Shown: positions 17,203 through 26,074 of the stretch, piece by piece
Layout of the letters: every line of letters starts with the position of its first letter
Position numbering within the stretch: position 1 is the first letter of the stretch
Source: JADFRG01 sp964590515
GTDB taxonomy: Bacteria > Chloroflexota > Anaerolineae > Anaerolineales > E44-bin32
Direction: 5' to 3'
DNA length: 64,000 nucleotides
Assembly: GCA_964590515.1 (NCBI GenBank)
Contig: CAZPZD010000003.1
Span: 23,839 to 87,838 of the forward strand
Notes under the pieces: generated by a model
Seen by the model: the letters and a program-made list of their open reading frames with translations, nothing else
Database searches by the model: none
Told to the model about the DNA's origin: nothing
Made by a program: the position numbers and the translations under genes

Positions 17203-17991
17203 TTATCGGGCCTTCTTGCGAGCGATCTGCCGACGGGGGCCGGGGGCTGGGGCCACGGCTTCCCGGTAGGTCTCTCCGAAGAGGGCTCCGGCCACGAGCG
17301 ACGCATAGAATCCGAGCGGGGCGGCCAGGATCGGCACGAGACAACTCAGCACCAGGGAGTAGTAGAGCAAGATGGTCGCCAGATAGGCGATTCCGAACAG
17401 GCCAAACACAACAACCCAGGCGATAAAATATTCCGCTTTGGACTTGCGGAGTGCAGGCCACCACTCACTTGGGCGAAGCGCGGCGCCGAGGCTGTTCTGA
17501 GCGGTCAGATGAGCGGCGGCGAATGGGAAGGGAATCGTCCCCAAGACCGCCAGCAGGGAACCGGCGAAGAGTGAGACAAAGAAGATGGTGAAACTGAGCA
17601 GGAAGAAAGTCAGGGCAGCCGCGGTGAGTTCGCCGTTCGAACTCTGCAAGAAGGGCAGGCTGATGGATCCCGCGAAGTACAACGCGGTCCCGCCGCACAA
17701 CAGTGCCACCCCGGGTGCGATGAACACCAATCCGACTACGAATACCCGCCACCCATCCTTCCAGAACCGTCCCCAATCCTCCCAGGCCGGCAGGCTCAGC
17801 GGGCGACCCTCGATCGCCTGGCGCATGATGTCCAGAACGTAGCCGTAGACAAAGATCGCCGGCAGGAACGGAATCACAAAGCTCAGAATCAGCAGCGCGG
17901 ATCCCACCAGGAAGCGTCCCTGCCAATCCGGGCTGCGGAAGGGAAAGCCGAAGGTTTCTTTCAGAGTCAGGATGGTATGTGCTTGAGCCAC
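17203..17991 (-). CDS. DUF4013 multi-pass membrane protein
   Basis: The protein has 262 aa with a GTG start and GGGAGG eight bases upstream. About six hydrophobic helices occur, and the N-terminal pattern 'FGFPFRSPDWQGRFLVGSALLI' followed by 'GYVLDIMRQAIEGR...LPAWEDWGRFWKDG' is diagnostic of DUF4013. The function of the family is unknown. The C-terminus is basic (RRQIARKKAR) and cytosolic by the positive-inside rule. The gene is convergent with the EamA transporter; a 6-bp G+C hairpin at 17135-17153 may end the transporter message. Confidence 0.85.
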   Translation of the reverse strand: MAQAHTILTLKETFGFPFRSPDWQGRFLVGSALLILSFVIPFLPAIFVYGYVLDIMRQAIEGRPLSLPAWEDWGRFWKDGWRVFVVGLVFIAPGVALLCGGTALYFAGSISLPFLQSSNGELTAAALTFFLLSFTIFFVSLFAGSLLAVLGTIPFPFAAAHLTAQNSLGAALRPSEWWPALRKSKAEYFIAWVVVFGLFGIAYLATILLYYSLVLSCLVPILAAPLGFYASLVAGALFGETYREAVAPAPGPRRQIARKKAR

Positions 17992-18019
17992 TTTGTTCGC
18001 CTCCCTGCCGGAGTCCCTG

Positions 18020-19357
18020 CTAATCGCCCGCGACGTAATTGTCAGCTATCGTCAGTGCTTCGTCCAGAATCTGGATCCCGTCCTGCAGCTGCTGCTCGTC
18101 GATGATCAGCGGCGGGGTGCAGAAGATCATGTTCCAACGCACGAAGGTGCTCATGCCCTGGGTTCGCAGCGAGGCCGCCACGGCTTTCATCGGTTCGCTG
18201 AGCGGCTGATTGAAGCTGCTCAGCGGTTGGCGGGTCTCGCGGCTCGCCACCAGCTCGATCAGCTGCAGCAGTCCGACTCCCCGCACATCGCCGACGCTCG
18301 GATGCCGTTCGGCAAGATCGACCAGCCCGGCGTGCAGGACTTTTCCGGATTGATGGGCACGGGCGATCAGATTCTCACTCTTGTAGACTTCGAGAGTGGC
18401 GATCCCCGCCGCGCAGCCGACCGGATGGGCGCTGTAGGTCAGCCCGGTCCACAACGTGTGCCGGTCAAAGTATGCGCTGATTTCGTCGCTCACCACGACC
18501 GCGCCCAGCGGCACGTAGCCGCTGGTCAGCCCCTTGGCCAGGACCAGCATGTCCGGCTCGACTTTCGGATAATGGTTGATTCCAAACCACTCGCCGGTCC
18601 TGCCGAACCCACTCAACACTTCGTCGATTATCAGCAGGATCCCGTGCTGGCGGCACAGTGCCTGGATGCCATCCCAGTAGACTGGGCCGCCCTGAATCAC
18701 CCCGCTCGACCCGCTGTACCCCTCCAACAGAATGGCCGCAATGTTCTGCGGGCCTTCGAAGTCGAGAGTCTCGGCAACCTGATCCACCAACGCCTGATCG
18801 CCCTCCTCGGCTGTCCGGCCGCGGTAGAGCGGGCTCCGATACGAATAAGGGTCGTGCACCCGCACGATCCACGGGAGGCCGGGTTCATTGGCCAGCCGGC
18901 GCGGGTCGCCGCCCGCGCTCATCGCGCCGAATGTTGCTCCGTGGAAGGCCCGGTAGCGGGTGACCACTTTCTGCCGGCCGGTAGACAGGCGGGCCATCTT
19001 CATGGCGGTTTCGATGGCGTCCGCGCCACCCAACGTGAAGAAGGCCTTCTCGAGCCCCGGTGGGGTGATCTCGGCCAGCATCTGGCCCAACACGGCTCGC
19101 GGCTCGGTAGCGATCCCGGGATACGCATAAGAAAGGCGCGCCACCTGTTCTTGGATCGCCTTGATCACATGCGGGTTGGCATGCCCGATGTTGACGTTGA
19201 AGAGCTGGGACGACCAATCCAGGTAGCGCTTCCCGTCGGCGTCCCAAAAATAGACCCCCTCGGCCTTCACCATGCTGAGGGGGTTCCAGTCGTCTTGAGC
19301 GGTCCAGCTGGTCAGAGTGTGGGCCTTGTTGCGCCGGACGAGCTCGTGGTGACTCAT
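18020..19357 (-). CDS. Class III pyridoxal-phosphate aminotransferase
   Basis: The protein has 445 aa; the start at 19357 is eight bases after msrA ends. Class III features: 'GVYFWDADGKRYLDWSSQLFNVNIGH', 'GGADAIETAMKMAR', 'IIDEVLSGFGRTG' (Asp binding the pyridine nitrogen), and the PLP lysine in 'LAKGLTSGYVPLGAV'. The sequence is closest in style to the omega-amino-acid/taurine--pyruvate aminotransferase group; the amino donor cannot be fixed. No Shine-Dalgarno sequence is seen before the ATG, so translation may be coupled to msrA. Confidence 0.92.
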   Translation of the reverse strand: MSHHELVRRNKAHTLTSWTAQDDWNPLSMVKAEGVYFWDADGKRYLDWSSQLFNVNIGHANPHVIKAIQEQVARLSYAYPGIATEPRAVLGQMLAEITPPGLEKAFFTLGGADAIETAMKMARLSTGRQKVVTRYRAFHGATFGAMSAGGDPRRLANEPGLPWIVRVHDPYSYRSPLYRGRTAEEGDQALVDQVAETLDFEGPQNIAAILLEGYSGSSGVIQGGPVYWDGIQALCRQHGILLIIDEVLSGFGRTGEWFGINHYPKVEPDMLVLAKGLTSGYVPLGAVVVSDEISAYFDRHTLWTGLTYSAHPVGCAAGIATLEVYKSENLIARAHQSGKVLHAGLVDLAERHPSVGDVRGVGLLQLIELVASRETRQPLSSFNQPLSEPMKAVAASLRTQGMSTFVRWNMIFCTPPLIIDEQQLQDGIQILDEALTIADNYVAGD

Positions 19358-19365
19358 GAGGGGAT

Positions 19366-19950
19366 TCAGCCGGCCGGTGAGGGCTCTCGTTTGAGCTTGT
19401 CCGCGTAGCGTTTGCGGAATTTGGCCAGCTTCGGATCGATCACGATTCGGCAGTACCCGGCGGATGGATTGTCGTCGTAGTAGTCCTGATGGTAGTCCTC
19501 GCCAAGGTAGTAGGAGCGGAAAGGCTGGACCTGGGTCACGATCGGCGAATCCCACACCCCTCCCGCCTGTAGTTCACGAATGAGCGAGTCAGCGGCCTCC
19601 TGCTGCTCAGGGCCGTGATACAGCACCAGCGAACGGTACTGCGTCCCGAAATCCGCGCCCTGCTGATTCGGGGTCGTGGGGTCATGGACCGAGAAGAAGA
19701 CTTCCAGGATCTCCCGATAGCTGATGACTTGCGGGTCAAATTCGATCTGGACGACCTCGGCGTGGCCGGTCCTTCCGCTGCTAACCTGGCGATAGCTAGG
19801 ATCGGCCTGCTCCCCACCGGCATATCCGACCGTGACCTTGTGGACTCCGTTCAGGGCCTCAAAGACCGGTTCAAAACACCAAAAACACCCGCCACCCAGC
19901 GTCGCGATTTCCGAATTTGTAGGGGCGGCTGGAGCTTCCGGGGATGCCAT
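19366..19950 (-). CDS. msrA: Peptide methionine-S-sulfoxide reductase MsrA
   Basis: The protein has 194 aa. The active-site motif GGGCFWCFE is near residue 20, followed by 'VTVGYAGGEQADPSYRQVSSGRTGHAEVVQIEFDP' and 'YYDDNPSAGYCRIVI', which carries a further Cys that can act in recycling. MsrA reduces the S-form of methionine sulfoxide in proteins using thioredoxin. It heads an operon with the aminotransferase, 8 bases apart. The upstream region runs into an assembly gap, so the promoter is not visible. Confidence 0.96.
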   Translation of the reverse strand: MASPEAPAAPTNSEIATLGGGCFWCFEPVFEALNGVHKVTVGYAGGEQADPSYRQVSSGRTGHAEVVQIEFDPQVISYREILEVFFSVHDPTTPNQQGADFGTQYRSLVLYHGPEQQEAADSLIRELQAGGVWDSPIVTQVQPFRSYYLGEDYHQDYYDDNPSAGYCRIVIDPKLAKFRKRYADKLKREPSPAG

Positions 19951-19998
19951 CGAGCGGTTGCCTCCGTTCTCAGTGGCGAGCGCGGCGCGTGGTCGGGT

Positions 19999-20098
19999 NN
20001 NNNNNNNNNNNNNNNNNNNNNNNNNNNNNNNNNNNNNNNNNNNNNNNNNNNNNNNNNNNNNNNNNNNNNNNNNNNNNNNNNNNNNNNNNNNNNNNNNN
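19999..20098. other. Assembly gap (100 N)
   Basis: A run of exactly 100 N. The flanks do not overlap, so the true gap length is unknown and genes may be missing between msrA and the ADP-ribosylglycohydrolase gene. Confidence 0.95.
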
Positions 20099-20143
20099 GC
20101 CGCGATCGCGGGCCGATTCTACCCGACCCAGCTTGCGAAAGGA

Positions 20144-21016
20144 TTATCGGCCGAGCTCGAATTCGGCCGGGAGGGGCTCTCGAGCCCGGATCCAGGGCTC
20201 CGGAATGTCGGCGGAGAGTCCGACGATACTGCCGACGATCGCGCAGGTCGTGTCCCGGTCGCCGCCGCCGGCGACTGTAGTCCACATCGCGCTCTCGAAG
20301 TCGAAACCGTGATGGGCTGCGACCCAGAGGCAGAAAGGCACCGTGTCGAAGGCCGCAATCTCATAACCGGTCCCGAGCGTGCTGACCGCCCTCCCGTGCT
20401 CCTCCGGCCCGATGGTGCGGGCCTCCTCGATTTTTTCTCGGGTCCGAGTGGGCGGCAGGCGGGCGATCACCTGCGACAGGAAATCACTGCTCGCAAGGGC
20501 CAGCTTGAAGGGTGCCATGGCGGCCGCGGCCGCCACCGCGATCGCACCGGCCTGGCCTTCCAGGTGGGAGTGGGTGACGACCGCCGATCGTTGGGCTTCA
20601 AGCGCGGCCCGCTCCGGATCGCCCCAGAAGTAGCCCCCGATCGGCCCGGCCCGCATCGCGGCCCCGTTCCCGTACGATCCGCCGTCGAAGAGGCGTGGGG
20701 CTTCTACCTCCCAGCTCGCGCCTTCGGCATAGTGCGAAAGCAGCCGGACCGCCCCGCCCCCGTACCCCCGTTGGGGATCCTGGCGAAAGCGCTCGGCGAA
20801 GCTCGCGGCCAGGACATCCTGCTCGATGGCGCGGTGGTCTCTCAACACCTCCACGATCGAGAGGGCCATGGCGGTGTCGTCGGTCCAGGGCCACGGAGTC
20901 GGAGGGAGCTCGCGCCGGCCGATGGCCTCCCACGGCAGGCGGAAGAATTGCTCGCCAAACGCATCCCCGACTGAGAGGCCGGCAAGCGAGAGCAGTGCTC
21001 GATCCAAGTCCCCCAT
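20144..21016 (-). CDS. ADP-ribosylglycohydrolase (DraG family)
   Basis: The protein has 290 aa. Both metal-binding motifs are intact: 'WTDDTAMAL' near residue 45 and 'GGDRDTTCAIVGSIVG' in the C-terminal third, with 'GSYGNGAAMRAGPIG' between them. These bind two Mg/Mn ions that activate water to remove ADP-ribose from arginine or related acceptors. No ADP-ribosyltransferase is adjacent, so the acceptor is unknown. The TfoX-domain gene ends 24 bases before the start, suggesting one transcript. Confidence 0.93.
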   Translation of the reverse strand: MGDLDRALLSLAGLSVGDAFGEQFFRLPWEAIGRRELPPTPWPWTDDTAMALSIVEVLRDHRAIEQDVLAASFAERFRQDPQRGYGGGAVRLLSHYAEGASWEVEAPRLFDGGSYGNGAAMRAGPIGGYFWGDPERAALEAQRSAVVTHSHLEGQAGAIAVAAAAAMAPFKLALASSDFLSQVIARLPPTRTREKIEEARTIGPEEHGRAVSTLGTGYEIAAFDTVPFCLWVAAHHGFDFESAMWTTVAGGGDRDTTCAIVGSIVGLSADIPEPWIRAREPLPAEFELGR

Positions 21017-21040
21017 CCGCGCGAACTCAGGCCCCGCAGC

Positions 21041-21370
21041 TCATTTGGCAGGCAGGCTCAGCGCGTAATCGACGCCTCGTTTGACCCAGGCCTTCAACTC
21101 GGTAGGCTTGGTCAGGACACTCTGATTCACCATGATCCAGCCTTGCGATGGCCGACTCTGAAAGTCGAATATCCGGGCCCCGGGCTCTTTCAGTGTGGCT
21201 TTGGTCTCTTCCTTGGCTATGCGCACCATCATCTCATCGCCGATGACGCCGCAGGCCATGTTGCCTCGAAGCATGAAGCCGATCCCACCGAACATTTCCC
21301 GCTCGGTAAGCCTCGGCTGTTTGCCCAACGTCTTGCGAATCCGATCTGCGAGCTTCTTGTCATAAGCCAT
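21041..21370 (-). CDS. TfoX N-terminal-domain protein
   Basis: The protein has 109 aa. 'KKLADRIRKTLG' and 'TEREMFGGIGFMLRGNMACGVIGDEMMVRI' match the TfoX_N domain found as a stand-alone ~110-aa protein in many bacteria. In Haemophilus and Vibrio the domain is part of the competence regulator TfoX/Sxy, but single-domain members have no proven role. The start has a GGAG sequence shortly upstream. It probably leads the ADP-ribosylglycohydrolase gene. Confidence 0.85.
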   Translation of the reverse strand: MAYDKKLADRIRKTLGKQPRLTEREMFGGIGFMLRGNMACGVIGDEMMVRIAKEETKATLKEPGARIFDFQSRPSQGWIMVNQSVLTKPTELKAWVKRGVDYALSLPAK

Positions 21371-21530
21371 CGAGGTCTCCTACTCGGCCGGTGGGTGAGA
21401 AGGCGTTAGCCGCGCCTCAGGGGTTTGGAGCTCTTACACGCTGAGCGCCCAGCGGGTGGCCTCTCCCTCCCGCCCAATACTCTGCCGATCTGAATCCGCG
21501 CGGGATCGTCGGCGCGAAGGCTCGGTGCAG

Positions 21531-22069
21531 TCATTCGAGTTGAGCCTTCAGCCGAACGAGGGCCGCCGACCAGAACTCTTTCATCCGTTCGGCCTGCTTC
21601 GGATCAGGGAGCCGGTTGTGCTGAACCACCACTTGAACTTTGCTGGGTCCTTTCGCAGTGAAGTCCACCGTCACGTCTGATCCGTCTTCCGACCACGTAT
21701 ACCGGATCGATTTGTTGGGGGTCGCTTTTCGGACTTTGAGATCCCGACCTGGCAGCCAGCGCCGGCGACGTTCGACTCGCTCCAGGCTCTGAAGGCTCGG
21801 GCGGCAGACACCTCGATGGTCTTGGAACGGCTGATCTGAAAGCCTCGAGCGGTTTCGTGAACCCGCCGGCGCCCGCGGGCTTGTTCGTAGCCGACGGTCA
21901 CCATTTGGGACCACCAATCGGAAACCCCGAGCTCGTGGTAGAGGTATTTGGCAATGGCCGGATGGTTCATGTCGGCCGCTCCCGCCGAGTCGAGCACCGC
22001 GAACCACTCCGACCAGCTTTTGCCGGTCTTGGCCCGGACCGCCTCGTCACTGATGCCTGCCACCGCCAT
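21531..22069 (-). pseudogene. DUF4287/SRPBCC (AHSA1-like) protein, frameshifted
   Basis: The first frame (from ATG 22069, with AGGAGG upstream) gives the N-terminal part: 'AKTGKSWSEWFAVLDSAGAADMNHPAIAKYL' (DUF4287-type) then 'SRSKTIEVSAARAFRAWSE', the start of an SRPBCC domain. A second frame supplies the rest: 'RWLPGRDLKVRKATPNKSIRYTW', 'VTVDFTAKGPSKVQVVVQHNRLPD' and 'RMKEFWSAALVRLKAQL', ending at 21531. The switch lies near 21760-21775. Either a single-base error or a real inactivating indel explains it. SRPBCC folds bind hydrophobic ligands; the function of this family is unknown. Confidence 0.8.
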
Positions 22070-22088
22070 CAGGACTACCCTCCTCCCC

Positions 22089-23018
22089 TTACAACCAGTC
22101 TTTGCGCCAGAAGATTACTAGCAGACCCAACGAAATCGCGATCGAGGCCCCCAGGATCCCGGCGAAGGCCAGCGGCGATTCGGCGCCTGGCAGCCTCACA
22201 TTCATGCCATAGACGCTGGCGATGAGGGTGGGCAGGGCGACGAGCAGGGTCACCGAGGTCAGTAATTTGACGACCGCGTTGAGATTGTTCGAGACGATCG
22301 AGGCGAACGCATCCATCATCTGCGCCAGGATGCTCTGGGAAATGTCCACCTGCTCGATGGCCTGCCGCACCTCGATCAAGACGTCCTCCAGCAGTTCCAT
22401 TTCCTCCGGATCCCACTGCGAAAGGTTTCCTCGCTGCAGTCGGCCCAAGACCACCTCATTCGAGCGCAGGGCGGTCGTGAAATAGGTGAGACTCTTCTCA
22501 AACTTCAACAGCCCCAGCACTTCCTGATTGCGCAGCGATCGCTGAAGCTGGTCTTCCAGCCGATCAACCTGGGCGTTGATCACACTCAGGTTATCCAGGT
22601 ACTCCTTGGCGAGATACAGCAACATCTGCAGCACGAAGCCGGTTGGGCGATCGGGAGTCATGCCGCGCAGATTTCGGCTGGCGAAGCCCTGCAGGAATCC
22701 AGTAGCCATCGGGACGCTGGTGATGACCAAATCCGTTGTGACGATGATGCTCAGCGGAACCGTGATGTAGGGAATGTCGGCGGTCGGGCCCTGGGCAAAG
22801 GGAAAATGCAGCACGAGCAGGATCGCGTCACCTTCCCGCTCGGCTCGCGGGCGCTCGTTGAGGTCGAGCATGTGCGATAAGAACTCGGGCGGTACCCCAT
22901 GCCCCTCTAATGCGGCATGGTCTTGCTCAGTGGGAGCCACCGCGTGTACCCAGCAACCCTGCCCCACCGTTTCCACCGGCCGCAGCCCCTGTTCGCCATT
23001 CTTGTAGATCGTGATCAT
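22089..23018 (-). CDS. corA: CorA-type magnesium/cobalt transporter
   Basis: The protein has 309 aa. It has a long acidic, helical cytoplasmic domain and two C-terminal transmembrane helices separated by the pore motif YGMN (residues near 270), then 'VRLPGAESPLAF'. The end is a basic KDWL tail. CorA forms a pentameric Mg2+ channel gated by cytosolic Mg2+. The gene ends 19 bases before the frameshifted SRPBCC gene and follows the APC permease on the same strand, with a 67-base gap. Confidence 0.93.
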   Translation of the reverse strand: MITIYKNGEQGLRPVETVGQGCWVHAVAPTEQDHAALEGHGVPPEFLSHMLDLNERPRAEREGDAILLVLHFPFAQGPTADIPYITVPLSIIVTTDLVITSVPMATGFLQGFASRNLRGMTPDRPTGFVLQMLLYLAKEYLDNLSVINAQVDRLEDQLQRSLRNQEVLGLLKFEKSLTYFTTALRSNEVVLGRLQRGNLSQWDPEEMELLEDVLIEVRQAIEQVDISQSILAQMMDAFASIVSNNLNAVVKLLTSVTLLVALPTLIASVYGMNVRLPGAESPLAFAGILGASIAISLGLLVIFWRKDWL

Positions 23019-23085
23019 CAGGTCGCCTCAACCCTCGGGGTAATTCGGATTGGAGTCTATGTCGAACTCGGAAATTCTGCGGGTC

Positions 23086-24924
23086 TCAGCGGCCGGGGTG
23101 GTAGGGAACATCGATGATCACCCGCTGGAAACCCTTGCGGCGCCGGCGGTAGAGCAGGGCGACCTTGAGCAACCAGGCGGTCTGGTTGTGCAGCAGGCTT
23201 TGCCACCACTTCGCCGGGACGAACTCGGGCAGCACCACGACCGCCGCCTGGCCATCGTTGTAGCGGGTGTCGACAAGGTCCAGGTAATCCAGCAGTGGGC
23301 CGATGACCGAACGATACGGGGAGGGAATGATCACTAACGGGACATCCGGCCACGAGCGGGCCCACGCCAGTTGTACCTTCTCCCCGGATCCGGGCTCGAG
23401 TTCAATATAGGCCGCCGTGACATTCTTGGTGATCGCCCGGGCGAAGTTAACCGCGTCGACGACTCCCCGATGGACGCCGGAAATGGGAACTACTGCCCGA
23501 ATAGGAGCAAACTTCTGAAGCTCAGGGGAGGAGCCCTGGAGGGAGAGCTGCCGGGCCAGCTCGCGGTAGTGGGAGCGGATCGGAAGGAAGATGCCAACCA
23601 GCAGGGGAATCAGCAGGAGGCTGATCCAGGCTCCTTCAGCGAACTTGCTCACACCGACGATCACTAACGTCATGCCGGTCAGCAAGGCGCCGGCGCCATT
23701 GATCCCGGCTTTCACCCGCCAGTTGCCCTTCCGCTCCCGATACCAATGCACAACCATCCCAACCTGGGAGAGTGTGAAAGCCAGAAACACCCCTACCGCG
23801 AAAAGCGGGATCAGGGCATGCGTGTCGCCTTGGAATATGACGATGAGGGCGGCCGCGGCGGCGGTCAGGACCAGGATGCCATTGTTGAATGCCAGCCGAT
23901 CTCCGAGCGCGGTCAACTGGCGCGGCAGAAAACCATCTCGGGCCAAGATCGAAGCGAGACGCGGGAAACCGGCAAAGCTGGTGTTGGCGGCCACAACGAG
24001 GATTAGCAGGGTGCTCACTTGAATAATGACATAGGCCGGGCCGCTGCCTAACAATCGTCGAGCCAGCGCCGAGAGTATGGTTTCTTGCGCTGCGGGAACG
24101 ACGGCCAAGTAGTGGGTCAGGCCGATGCTGCCAGCGAAGAGCACCGCCATCAGGGCAGCCATAACAATCAGGGTGATTCCCGCGTTTCTGGATTCGGGGG
24201 ACCGGAAAGCCGGAACCCCGTTGCTGATTGCCTCGATTCCGGTCAGCGCGGTGCAACCGGCCGAAAACGTGTGCAGGATCAGCAAGGTTGTCAGCGGTAG
24301 TTGCATCGGCAGCGGGGCGGTATCAAAAGATCCCGGCCCCTCGATCAGCGCCCGCACTAGGCCGTAAGCCAGCATGGGCAGGTAGGTAACCAAGAATAGG
24401 TACACCGGAATCGATAGGATCGTGCCGGTCTCGCGGACCCCCCGCAGATTGAGCAATGTGATGAGAACCAACCCCAAGAGGGCCAGCGAGACTCGATGAG
24501 GCCACAACCCGGGGAACGCCGAAGCGATCGCCGCCACCCCGGCTGTCAGGCTGACGGCCGCGGTGAGGACGTAATCAATTGAGAGCGCCGATGCCGCGAC
24601 CAGCCCGGGCAGGGTGCCAAGGTTCTCACGGGCGACGATGTAGGAGCCGCCGCCGGATGGGTAAGCATGGACTGTCTGAAAGTAGGAAATCGCAACCAGG
24701 ATGAGCAGGCCGGTGATAGCCAGGCCGATCGGCCAGCTGAGAGCCAGGCCGGCGCTGCCGGCGACCACCAAGCCAAGAAAGATTTCCTGGTTGGCGTAGG
24801 CGATAGACGAGAGCGCATCCGGCGAGAAGGCCGCCAGCGCCCGGACCTTGTTGAGCCGTTCGGTTGTGAGCTGTTGGGTGGTGAGCGGGGAACCAACCAG
24901 CAGATGGCGGAGAGTGCTCAGCAT
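23086..24924 (-). CDS. APC-superfamily permease with C-terminal cytosolic domain
   Basis: The protein has 612 aa. About twelve transmembrane helices (residues 40-450) carry APC features such as 'SSIAYANQEIFLGLVVAG', 'YPSGGGSYIVARENLG' and 'GIEAISNGVPAFRSPESRNAG'. The last 150 residues form a soluble domain ('VVPISGVHRGVVDAVNFARAI...LVIIPSPYRSVIGPLLDYLD') that resembles universal-stress-like regulatory tails of this branch. These proteins are annotated as amino acid or potassium transporters; the substrate is uncertain. Placement beside corA suggests a cation-related job, but only weakly. Confidence 0.9.
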   Translation of the reverse strand: MLSTLRHLLVGSPLTTQQLTTERLNKVRALAAFSPDALSSIAYANQEIFLGLVVAGSAGLALSWPIGLAITGLLILVAISYFQTVHAYPSGGGSYIVARENLGTLPGLVAASALSIDYVLTAAVSLTAGVAAIASAFPGLWPHRVSLALLGLVLITLLNLRGVRETGTILSIPVYLFLVTYLPMLAYGLVRALIEGPGSFDTAPLPMQLPLTTLLILHTFSAGCTALTGIEAISNGVPAFRSPESRNAGITLIVMAALMAVLFAGSIGLTHYLAVVPAAQETILSALARRLLGSGPAYVIIQVSTLLILVVAANTSFAGFPRLASILARDGFLPRQLTALGDRLAFNNGILVLTAAAAALIVIFQGDTHALIPLFAVGVFLAFTLSQVGMVVHWYRERKGNWRVKAGINGAGALLTGMTLVIVGVSKFAEGAWISLLLIPLLVGIFLPIRSHYRELARQLSLQGSSPELQKFAPIRAVVPISGVHRGVVDAVNFARAITKNVTAAYIELEPGSGEKVQLAWARSWPDVPLVIIPSPYRSVIGPLLDYLDLVDTRYNDGQAAVVVLPEFVPAKWWQSLLHNQTAWLLKVALLYRRRRKGFQRVIIDVPYHPGR

Positions 24925-25042
24925 ATCAGCTCAATCTCCAGTCGGCACGATGCCGGCCCACTCCACCATGAGCACAACCGCATGCTCGGGTGCTCGGGTC
25001 CGGTGCATAACACCTCTGGGAACCACTCTTGAGCCCGCTCGG

Positions 25043-26017
25043 TCATGAACCGCGAAGGTACCGATCCAACCAGGCCAGGGTGCGGGCCCAGGCATCGGTC
25101 GCCGCGGCGGCGTCATAACGCGATCCGGTGTCGTTATGGAAGCCGTGATCGGTGTCGGGATAGATCACCTTCTCGTAGACTTTGCCCAGCCGCTGCATCT
25201 CGGCCTCGATCGGCGGGATGCTCTGGTTGATCCGGTCGTCCCGGCCGGCATAAATCGCCAGCACCGCACCCTGGATCGACCCTAACTCGCCCGGGTCGGG
25301 ATGGGGGCCGTAAAACGGAACCGCTGCGCGGACCTCGGCCAGCCCGATCGCGACTCGCCAGGTGACCCCGCCGCCGAAACAGAACCCGACCATCCCCACA
25401 CCCGCTGGCCGGACCTGGGGCTGAGTTCGCAACCAGTGCCAACCATCTGTGAAATCTCTCACAAATTGCTCGGGCGGTTGATTGCTCAGCATGCCGGGGA
25501 TCTGCGAAGAATCGGCGACGGCCGCGGTCCCGCCCTCCCGCGAAAGCAAGTCGACGGCCAGCCCGACATATCCGGCCGCCGCCAGCCGGCGGGAGACATC
25601 CTTGATGTGGTCGGTCAGTCCGCGATTCTCGTGGCACACCAGCACTGCCGGGTGCGGGCCGTCCCCTGCCGGGCTAGCCAGATAGGCCCGCAATGTTCCG
25701 TCAGTCCCTGGGATCTGAACCTCCCCGGTCGCGGTGGAGGGAGTCGACTGCGCGGCCAGTTGCCCTTCGCCCTCCGAGGAGCCGGTCGGTCGGGCCGAGG
25801 AGACGGCGGAGTTCCCGTTGTCTGCGGACTCCGGGACGAGCGTAACCGAGCTGCCGTTCGAACCCATCGGCGTACAGGCGGCGAGCAAGGACTCGGCCAG
25901 GGTGAGGCTCCCGACAATTCCCGCAATCAACTTGCCCGCCTCCCGGCGGGTCAGCAGCCCCTGCTCGTAATCCTCCAGGAATTCACTGAGCAGATAGCCT
26001 TTGAAGTCCGTGGTCAT
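25043..26017 (-). CDS. Dienelactone hydrolase-family protein, exported form
   Basis: The protein has 324 aa from the ATG at 26017, with GGAGG seven bases upstream. The N-terminus has a helical stretch, then a hydrophobic segment and 'AESLLAAC', a possible lipobox or secretion signal ahead of a Ser/Thr/Gly-rich linker (60-95). The hydrolase domain holds the nucleophile Cys in 'GFCFGG', Asp in 'YAGRDDRIN' and His in 'DTDHGFHND'. Dienelactone hydrolases open cyclic esters; many bacterial members act on unknown esters. The MFS gene ends upstream by 57 bases on the same strand. Confidence 0.88.
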   Translation of the reverse strand: MTTDFKGYLLSEFLEDYEQGLLTRREAGKLIAGIVGSLTLAESLLAACTPMGSNGSSVTLVPESADNGNSAVSSARPTGSSEGEGQLAAQSTPSTATGEVQIPGTDGTLRAYLASPAGDGPHPAVLVCHENRGLTDHIKDVSRRLAAAGYVGLAVDLLSREGGTAAVADSSQIPGMLSNQPPEQFVRDFTDGWHWLRTQPQVRPAGVGMVGFCFGGGVTWRVAIGLAEVRAAVPFYGPHPDPGELGSIQGAVLAIYAGRDDRINQSIPPIEAEMQRLGKVYEKVIYPDTDHGFHNDTGSRYDAAAATDAWARTLAWLDRYLRGS

Positions 26018-26074
26018 CCTCAATCCTCCAAACGGGACGCTGAACTCCGCTCCATAATACCCGGTTCACTTGAC

